From contig JAJSPD010000027.1 of assembly GCA_021307315.1 (NCBI GenBank), positions 1-64,000 on the forward strand: a stretch of DNA of 64,000 bases, written 5' to 3'. Numbering within the stretch: position 1 is the stretch's first letter; every line of letters starts with the position of its first letter. A program made the position numbers and the translations under genes. The notes below the pieces were generated by a model, which was not told where the DNA came from, ran no database searches, and worked only from the letters and a program-made list of their open reading frames with translations. The stretch is from Bisporella sp. PMI_857. Lineage: Eukaryota > Ascomycota > Leotiomycetes > Helotiales > Helotiaceae. Below are positions 56,045 to 64,000 of this stretch, in pieces.

Positions 56045-57889
56045 GGTTACTCTTTCGTAGGACAAATTGGAAGCTCGATAAATAGTACACGCCCGAGGAC
56101 TTCTTTATAACTAGAGAATGTCTGCTGTCATATATTAACAATACCCCTTTGCAATTAATTGGAGGCTAACTTGGCATTTCAATCTGAGTATAAGGCTTGC
56201 GGCGCCACCTTCATGTTTCGGCAATTTCCGGGTTCAAATATCGAAATCGGGAAAACGCAAAAGCCACGAGCACAGAATCTTCGAGCTAGGAACCGAACAA
56301 TGGTTTGTATTGCTACCAACTCGTATAAGAATGGCCATTCGTAGAATTGGTTTTGGTTCAAGATCTTATAAGTTTGATTTGGGAGCAGCATGGTGGGCGA
56401 CCACGGATTGTTTCTATAGGCTACCACCACAGAGAGTCATCCCTGAAGGCCGCCTATCGTCCCACCAGTAACTTATACTGTATTTAGTGAGCCAAGTGGT
56501 GTGAAAGGAGCAGTCTAACTGATGAGTCTCACCGTCAATCTCTGTTACTACAATTGCATATACTTCCATTACGGAAAATTTAACCGCTACCCCGGTATGT
56601 AAAAAGTCCCACTACTTACGAGATCAAGCCTTACTAATACCGTTCGCAAGTCAACAGCCACATACACAGTCACTTCTAGCAGTGTAGTCCAATTCTCGAC
56701 CACCATAAGTCAATTATTTTGTTCGATAACCGAAAACGAGAAACTAATACAGTCTTGTAGCCATATGATACAATAACATCTATGTCTTCAAGTATACTTT
56801 ACTCTACTTCAACCCCTGATCTAATTACCACCACTGTATCATGCAACAGCTCTTCAGCCTAGACTCCTGATGAAATTCTGCGGAAGAGCATGGTTTTATA
56901 GCAATAACGATGTTCGGGCACGATGGATAATTATGGCGAGTTTCCGGGAAATGTTGTCAAAATGGTATGTCGAGTTCAGATTTCATCAAGGTAGTATTCT
57001 GGGAGCTGTTGTCGGAACCGCTGGCGCTTCTCAAATTTAGGGGGTTGATATTTTAAAATTCTAATTCTACAGTATCCAATAACATCGCACGTCGCGGCAG
57101 TGCAACATCTGCCACTATCCCTCCCCCCAAAATAAATGTTAGCGCAACTAGGCCGGCACGGTATTTTTGCCATACAAAACCCCCACGCTAGTGCCCAGAG
57201 ATTTAAAGACTATTTATAGGAAATAGTAGAGGGAAGCTGAAAAGACAAGACTAAACATCAATATCACCTTTTGTTACCTCGCAATTTCCAGCCAAGCACC
57301 ACAATTCCCCTTGGCGTAGATCAGGTTGCCTTAGCGCGGATGCCCTGCATAATATTCGGCTAAGGATGGTACATTAGCGGGCCAATTATTTCCTCCACCT
57401 CGCAGAACTAGAAGTATGATTGGATGTCTCGACCTCGTCGTTTACTATGCCGCTTTCAAATCCTTAACTTTCGACCTCCGGCTTCTTACCTAACTTTCAG
57501 TGCTTACTACTATTTATCTAATTCCCAGGGTAGGTTTGGGGTGTCGGGGATCAGTGTGGTCCGCCTACATTAGGGATATCTTCTTTAAAATGGTCTTTGA
57601 GGATATAAAATTGAACATGGGAAGAGGTGAGAAAGGCGGCTGAAGTCGGTCAAAGTTAAAGTGGTGAGACCTTCAAATCATACTTGACTTTTTGTGAGGT
57701 ATTAGAAGCGGCTGGCCCATCAGTGGAGCCAGGGTGCGGAATCTTGGCAATATGTTTCAAGCCACCAAGGTCTTAAGGGGCTAGGTCATGGAAGACCCCG
57801 AGAAACATAGCCTTAAGGCAAAGCTATTGAAAGCATTTTGAGAAATATGGGTAGGGTAGGGCAGTCTCCTGATAAATTGGTACAGCCCC
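56045..57889. other. Intergenic, possible Ser/Thr-rich gene debris
   Basis: No intact gene. On the plus strand around 56545-56870, discontinuous frames read SISVTTIAYTSITENLTATP, TYTVTSSSVVQFSTT and STPDLITTTVSCNSSS, similar in composition to Ser/Thr-rich secreted proteins, but without continuity. The rest is unremarkable. Confidence 0.3.
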
Positions 57890-58235
57890 CAAATTCGTGG
57901 TTTGCTCCCGCGCCCTCAATTCTAGTTGCCAAGGCTTGTACGACCACTTCCTTGAAGTACTGCAGAAATACAAAGATGCCGTCCACCCCGATACAGACAA
58001 AACTCACATCTGTATTGTCGGGGAGCCGAAGACGCCTACATGTACTTCCAATTCGGCGAGGGCGCTATAATTCCATATCGATTTGAGTACTTTCTACGAT
58101 TCTCTTCCAAGCTTGTCAGGCATGATCCAGAGGTCAAAACCCACTCTAACTAGCAGGGAGGGTTATCTGTGGAGTCTTTAGAGTTGACAGATGTTGATCC
58201 GAACGGAGTCGCGTTTGAAGTTGTTTGAAAAAGGC
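57890..58235 (+). pseudogene. Decayed unrecognised gene
   Basis: Plus-strand pieces in two frames appear to be one protein: GLYDHFLEVLQKYKDAVHPD, DKTHICIVGEP, then in another frame EDAYMYFQFGEGAIIPYRFE, YFLRFSSKLVRHDPEVKTHS, a stop, and LELTDVDPNGVAFEVV. The composition and periodicity look like real protein, but at least one frameshift and one stop break it. I do not recognise the family. Confidence 0.4.
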
Positions 58236-58525
58236 CACTAACAGCCTAGATTTTAGTGCCACTTTTGGATCTTGTACACTACCAATAGTTGACTTCCCCC
58301 AACGTTACGAAGCATCCTGATACGCGCTTGATATGAGTTTGCAGAGCGAACACCGCTTTCTGTTGTCTGGTAATAATTCATCAAATTAAAAAAAGAAGAA
58401 CCTGGGCCAGCCGAGACGATGAATTATCATTGAAGAAGATTGGTCGACAATTAGAAAATAAGGACCAAAAGCAGACGGGTATTCTGTATGCGTTCCCGTG
58501 GAAAGCATGAAAAAAACAATTTACC

Positions 58526-58955
58526 TTGTCGCTTGAGGACTCAGTCGCCATTGCAAAAAGAAATGATGGGCTCTTTGTCGCCTTAAAAGAATTGGATGGG
58601 TCAAGGCGCATATCAGAAAGTGAAAATACTACAAAAGATCAGCGCGAGAAAGTACCGAATTTTCTAGCCTTTCTAGAATGCTTCAGCTTTGAAGGGTCGC
58701 TCCATGCGGTCTTCGGACACGAACTTACGAGAAATGAAAAGCTGCTTACCTTTAGCTACTACGCCCTGACTAAGCGCTACCCTACCAAATCAGAGCTTGA
58801 ATTTATACTTGGACAGGTGAGTCCACATCAGGCTATCGCACCACTGTCTAATAAAAGAGTCAGATTCTCGATGGTCTTAGATGCCTCGTTTTGACAGGGT
58901 TGGAACTCAGTGCAGTCAATTGCAAGAATATCCTAATCAGTACCGATGGACTTAT
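58526..58955 (+). CDS. Candidate hypothetical gene, weak
   Basis: The frame reads EDSVAIAKRNDGLFVALKEL, EKVPNFLAFLECFSFEGSLH and NEKLLTFSYYALTKRYPTKS, ending at a good donor (CAG|GTGAGT at about 58816). An acceptor TTTTGACAG near 58898 would add GWNSVQSIARIS and a stop near 58950. No ATG begins the frame (first codon TTG), so a 5' exon is missing. A helical segment before the donor is faintly homeodomain-like, but no recognition helix follows. No homologue recognised; could be debris. Confidence 0.25.
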
Positions 58956-59156
58956 CCAAATAAGTTAGTCATTTTATTAATTTATTAACGCCCTTTGACG
59001 CGAAACAGCGGGCCAGGAATATTGACTAAATTAGAGTACTTCGAACTGACTTGTACCTAATTTCAGGCTTTACATGGCTAGAGGCATCCTCGCTGAGGCA
59101 CTCTACGTTTCAGGACCCCCAATGTCTGTTCTGGTTGCGAAAACATCTGGATATAA

Positions 59157-62100
59157 CTAAGTACTACCAAACTCGGCTTCTAAGTCCTCTGCTCTACGAA
59201 CACCTTGGGAAGGAGTATGATCAAGACCTCCGATCAGCTCCTCGCATTGGGGACACCGAGCCTCTTCCATTGGCATTCCACATTCCCCCACCGTGAACTG
59301 TGATTTCACTAGTAGTTAGTAACTTCGGCCCAAGCCACTGGAGGTGATAAACTGAGAAGGCCTTACTGGGTGATTATTCCGACAATAATACCAATGACCT
59401 GTCCCTGAAAACTGCCTCGCCATAGCTCTATAAACCTCCTGCTTTTCCTCTGTCGTCACAAAACTATAAAATGTCCCACCATTAACCACTCTCCTCGCCT
59501 TTTCAATATCGTCCTTTAGATAGGCCAGCGTGCCTGGATATCGCGCACAGAGACTCTCGCATTCCTGTAGACCCTCACTCGCCCGCAAACGCGTTGACAT
59601 CTCGGTAGCACTGTCGACTGATTTGCCTTGTGCCCGGGAATTGCTGAGTGAGAGCATGGAGAATAGCGCTTGGTAAATCCGCGCTTCTGCTTCCTGTAGT
59701 GGGAATTTGCCATTTCGACTGGATTCTATGAGCGAGAGACATTTGCCAATAAGCCCTTGAATTCGGGTTGCTACCGCATTTCTCAATGCCGAGCGGATAC
59801 GTGAATCGATGGTGTCGTTATTGTAGATTGTATCAAAATCCCAGAGCGTGACCCAGTCGAGTCGAAGACTGAGACATTTGCCCCGAAATTGGAACCCGGT
59901 CTGGATGACTGATTCATCAAGCTCGAAAGCATTTGCCGTTACGTCTCGCTGTCTAGCAACCGCGCAGGCGAATATATCATTCACCCTCCCAAACGGCTGC
60001 TCGGTCTTTTCCACAGACTTGGTGAATTTGTTAACTCGTTTTTGGAGCTGAGTTCCTTCTGTTTGGTACGCCTTCAGTGAATTCTTGACTTGATCCGAGT
60101 CTCTCAGTTCGCCAATTGCCTGGGACCACTCCAGCATGAACTGCGTTCTCTCATCCTCAACCTTCATCTCCCGGTTCCGAATCTCCTCTATCAACTCCGC
60201 ACATCTTGAATTGGCCTGTGTGACAAACCTCCTTGTCGCCTCGTCCAGTAATGCTTTCTTGACGATCCGATTATAGCGGTCGACATCCCTGAGTGGCCGG
60301 CGACACTCTGGGCATCCTTTCGGCGCGCTCCCAGAATTTACTACCCGCTGCAACAGTTTTGGGCGGACGATATTGCTAGTTTGGGAGTCCGTGACATAGT
60401 GTTTAGTCAGTTCCATAATTCCATCAATGCTAGAGACCGTGTAAAAGTGCCCACAGGAGAGGAAGATTAATGGATCCTTGTCAATTTCGATTTCGCCGTA
60501 TTTCTCAAACATAATGAAGTCAACATTTCGTTCGAGGATATCCGGCGCACAGCAGATCCTGCAAAACTTGGAATCCGGACACCGCTCCCCACAAAGCCCT
60601 GGGCATTGATGTCCACAAGGCACCAGCTTCTTCTCGCAGCGATGATCGCAAGGAATGATCTCGCATGGGACAGCGCATGGCATATTACAACGATCGCGCT
60701 TGTGACTACAACTCCATCCACATATCTCTGCGCAAGGAGGGCATGGATCGATGCACTTCTTGGGACATTTACTATGTCTACATTGTACCTCACAGGGCCG
60801 ATCGCAAGGAGGACAGGGAGTGTCAGCATGGCATAGTTGACTGCAAGTGTGTGAACAGGTTGTGAATGATCGGCCGCAGGGAGTATCACAAAACCCGTGA
60901 TCATCAATCGAGCACAACTTTCGGCAGGTGTGCCCGCAAGACAGGAGATTGTCGCAGGGATGCGAGCAGGGGATATTCTTCTTGCTTTCGTGGCACCATA
61001 TCGTGATACTATGGCCACATTCGGGCATTCTTCGCTCTACAAGCTGTTCGCATTGTACGATGGCAAGATTCTCTAGAATACGGCATTCCACTTCTTTGGC
61101 CCTATGTCCGCAAGGAAGCTCAACATCTTGAACCTTTTCAGCGCATTCTCCGCACGGGGCATTGCATTTCTTCGAACACAAATGCCCACATTCCTTAAGC
61201 CTTGTGCACAACTCCATACACTTGACCGCGCAGCTATGTCCGCAACTTAACCGCAAGCCGCATTTCTCTGCACACCCACCCTCTGGGGCGTGGGAAGTCG
61301 TCAGGGGAGGAGACGTAGATTCTGTGACTGGGGTGACGGGAGCAGTGGAGCTCTAGTTTTGGACCGATGTCCCCTTTCTTTTCCAGCAGTTGAATGATAG
61401 ATGACCACATTGGGACGCTGGAGGAGGTATTGGCGTCGCCAATTATGTACATACCGTGTTTGGCGCGACTAGAAGTGACAAGTAAGTTGCTGAATTGCCA
61501 TTTGATGGGCCGCTATAGGCTAGGAAGCTCCAATTCTTACCTCAAGAGAACATTAATTCTGTTGGGCGTTTTGAGGAAGCCGCAATTTCGCTGTCTATTG
61601 CTTCTTACTAAGGAGACGATAACTACGGTTGCCTCCTCTCCCTAATAATCAAGTAATTTAGGTGATTAGTTACCTAAGGCCGTGGATTTGCAATTCTCTT
61701 ACCTGAAAATTGTCTACGGTAGCCATCCTCAACTCATCTGACAAGTTCCCTTTTCTCACTATCTGTTGCAGTGGCTGCTCCCTCTTACCACAGCTGCCTC
61801 TTCCGCCCACTTCTACCTCCGGAGCATCCAGGTCCGCTAAGTCCCTCTCTCCAATTATCGGTTCTACCACCTCCGCCAACATATCCCTCAATATCCTCAA
61901 CTGGCCCACATAAGGTGTTAACACTGCAATTTCACCAGGCTTATATTTCCCTTGTCTACAAAGATGTCTCACCAAGGCCGTTACCATTTTGGCCTCCCAA
62001 TTATTCGTCTTACTTTGCATCGGCTCTCCAGGGTCGCTAGCGTCTTCCGTCTTGCGGTGGTCAAGCCAAAATAACCTACGTTTCATACCTGGAATTCCAG

Positions 62101-64000
62101 GGTAGAAGGCCGTGTCGGGGTGATCCCGGAGGAGGGGGTAAAGAGTCTCACGGACGAGGGTAGAGATTGTAGGATGCATTCGTCGCTGATGATCTAGCTG
62201 CGCAATAGGAAATTTCCCCTTTTCCTCTCTTTCCTCTCCGCTCATGTTCCAGTCTCCTCCAAAACTTGAGTTCGCTAGTCGTTCGAATAGTGATTCATCG
62301 AGGCTGTATTTGGGCCCTGCGCGATCGTATTCCATTGAGAGCTTAATGTTCGAGATTCGAGGACGTAATTGAAGATGATCCCCAATCAGTATTGCATGTT
62401 GAATTGACGGCAACAGCGCAGTGAGAATATGTGCTTCCAGTACCTCTCCAGCTTCCTCACAGATCAAGACCTTGGCATGAAGATCGCGCAAAAGATAAGA
62501 TTGATTTGCCAAACCAGTGGTTGTTACTCCCACGATTTGAAATCGGTCAAGAATTTGCGCATCTGATGTGTTGAATAGAGATGTGTATGCCTGCTTTGCC
62601 GAGGAGTGCCTTTGCACCAACTCATAAAAATTTTGCGAAAGTTCAGCGAAGGCGAAATCGTGCCAGTATTGGTACAGACGAGCGCGTTCCGACTTCGTCA
62701 GCGTCCAGATCCCCACAAGAAGCAGTTGGTCGATAGTGCGTTCGAGGCTATTGCTAAAGTCACCAGGGGCATCTCCAGAATGCCAAGTTTCTATCGCAGC
62801 TTCTAACCCGGAGTCAAAGTTATCTCTACCAATTTCCGATCTGCCACCAAATATGACATTCATCTGCTCTGGAAATCTCTTCTCCAAAAACCTTTTCACC
62901 ATTTCTACGCTACTCTCTTCAGCCTGTCTGCACACATTCTGAATTTCCGCACTTAACTCCTCCAAACTCGCCCGACAATCACGTATCCTTTTCCCCAAGC
63001 CTTTGACACGCGGAATTTGTTCATTCTTCTTGTAGTTTTCAAGCGAGAGGGCTTCTAGACGGGGAGATTGGCTACGAGAGCCAATTCGTAGAATATTAGT
63101 GACGCCCGAATCGAGAAGCTCGTGGAGAAACTGATCGAGCGCATGATTGGTGTAGCAGCTACATAAGTTTAGTTTCTTGTTTTAATCACCAGATATGAGT
63201 GGATGCAAAGATAATTTTAGAATCGCTGACTGAATAATTAAGGATGATAATAGAAGCACAACTAAGGCAACTTACACACATAAAATCTGCCCTAACCCTA
63301 ATAAGTCCGTATTCTTCAACAAGCACCTGGCGATCTGTATCCCTACATACGACTTTCCAGTTCCGGGAGGACCCTGGATAAGCGCTATTTCATGCCTCAA
63401 CGCCGAAACCATCGCGACCGCCTAGCCAGTATCCAGGGTTGTTACTTCAGAGATTTGTGTAGATAACACGTGGGGATCGTCGGACAGTGAGAAAGTTAGT
63501 GAATTGGTGGAACTAGTGCTGCTGCTGCTGCTGTTGTTGTTGTTGTGTGTTGTTGTTGTGTGTTGTTGTTGTGTGTTGTTGTTGTGTGTTGTTGTTGTAG
63601 GGATGCAAGAGAGGTCGATAGCAACACTGTTTAGAAGATAAGCGGGTGGAGGAACGATGATTTCCCCGTCACTATAGGCTATCGTTGGGCTCCGAGGAAG
63701 TGTGCTGCCATATTCACGGGGAGCTAACCAGGTAGTGAATGGAATATAACTTGGGTCCTTGTGTAGAGACTGAAGGCATTGCAAAACTCCCTCGAAGGAA
63801 TTATATAACACCGCGGGAAACTCAACGAGGATGAGTGGTCTGGATGATGAAGGCAAGCGCCTGTTCTTGCTGGCGAGGTAGACAAGATTAGATAACTCGA
63901 CCTTGCAGGTAGGACTTGCTAGGCGCAGTGTAATCATCGCTCTTTTAGCATTGCTTGCTAGATCTCGAACATGTCGGATCCCCGAGGGACTGTGATGCTC
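59157..64000 (-). pseudogene. ZNFX1-type SF1 helicase / NF-X1 zinc-finger gene, broken, continues past the right edge
   Basis: Exons (minus): beyond 64000 to 63276, 63158-61703, 61641-61541, 61468-59367, 59297-59157; introns 117, 61, 72 and 69 bp with GTAAG donors. Upstream block LILVEFPAVLYNSF and VPPPAYLLNSVAIDL; Walker A IQGPPGTGKSYVG (about 63355-63395); ILCVCYTNHALDQFL; VCEEAGEVLEAH (Walker B region); GDHLQLRP; DNFQGEEATVVIVSLVRSN; NVLLSRAKHGMYIIG; then a run of NF-X1 fingers (GGCAEKCGLRLSCGHSC, ECGHLCSKKC, CSHTCSQLCH, PCGHQCPGLC), and after the last intron FTVGECGMPMEEARC, the ZNFX1 C-terminal zinc finger. Lesions: TAG at 63422-63424 where Gln is expected, just before Walker A, and a one-base frameshift at 61281-61295 near a GGGG run between helicase and fingers. 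Relatives act in RNA-based silencing and antiviral defence. Either error could be an assembly fault. Confidence 0.8.
63545..63596 (-). repeat. 13-bp tandem repeat (four units) inside the coding exon
   Basis: GTGTGTTGTTGTT repeated four times, next to GCTGCTGCTGCTG and GTTGTTGTT runs. It encodes the low-complexity segment TTTTHNNNTQQQH. Since 13 is not a multiple of three, each unit added or lost shifts the reading frame; the present number keeps the frame open. Confidence 0.9.

Noticed and set aside
59051..59296. Open plus-strand frame that could be a small gene
   Set aside because: It is antisense to the last exon of the ZNFX1-like gene, whose conserved C-terminal zinc finger (GECGMPM...CPQC) reads on the minus strand.

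Overview
The window looks like a piece of a filamentous ascomycete (Pezizomycotina) nuclear genome, probably an accessory or transposon-rich compartment. Genes have short introns (40-120 bp) with GT...AG ends and CTAAC-like branch sites. The gene families are fungal (HET domain, fungal RNase H with a CxxC head, MYND finger, NF-X1/helicase, fungal membrane-protein families). The AT-rich stretches carry C-to-T type damage (TGG to TAG, CAG/CAA to TAG/TAA) expected from repeat-induced point mutation (RIP). I could not run any search; family names rest on recall of conserved motifs.

Layout. 1-2990: nested, mutated LTR retroelements plus a RIP-killed nucleoside-phosphorylase-like gene. 2991-5463: no supported gene. 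5464-7343: two intact divergent genes (MYND finger protein; basic nuclear-type protein). 7660-9290: two decayed genes of large fungal families. 9811-11082: a protein resembling the N-terminal part of fungal SUZ12 (Polycomb). 11100-28560: about 17 kb of nested retroelements: at least five LTR families, several solo LTRs with perfect 5-bp target duplications, a Ty3/gypsy relic, and a minus-strand Ty1/copia element in tandem with a non-coding derivative holding two minisatellites. 28564-29171: pogo/Fot1 transposase tail. 30209-31357: aldo-keto reductase. 32246-33235: multi-pass membrane protein lacking its 5' end. 34473-35936: three-exon membrane protein. 37474-44753: a 2386-residue HET-TPR-C2H2 protein. 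46254-53337: a complete but mutated 7.1-kb Ty3/gypsy element (target duplication CTTTG) with a solo LTR inside pol and a small two-exon gene on the opposite strand. 53521-54438: RNase H1-like gene directly beside it. 55356-56044: small secreted, cysteine-rich, probably GPI-anchored protein. 57890-58235: a decayed gene. 59157-64000: a ZNFX1-type SF1 helicase/NF-X1 zinc-finger gene running off the right edge, broken by one stop codon and one frameshift.

Taken together, gene islands lie between heavily mutated transposon blocks. Several islands hold genes of classes associated with non-self recognition or genome defence (HET protein, phosphorylase-type NLR relic, ZNFX1-like helicase, SUZ12-like fragment), many truncated or broken. 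The exon models for the MYND, AKR, membrane, HET, secreted and ZNFX1 genes are my own splice reconstructions from donor/acceptor sites and reading-frame continuity.
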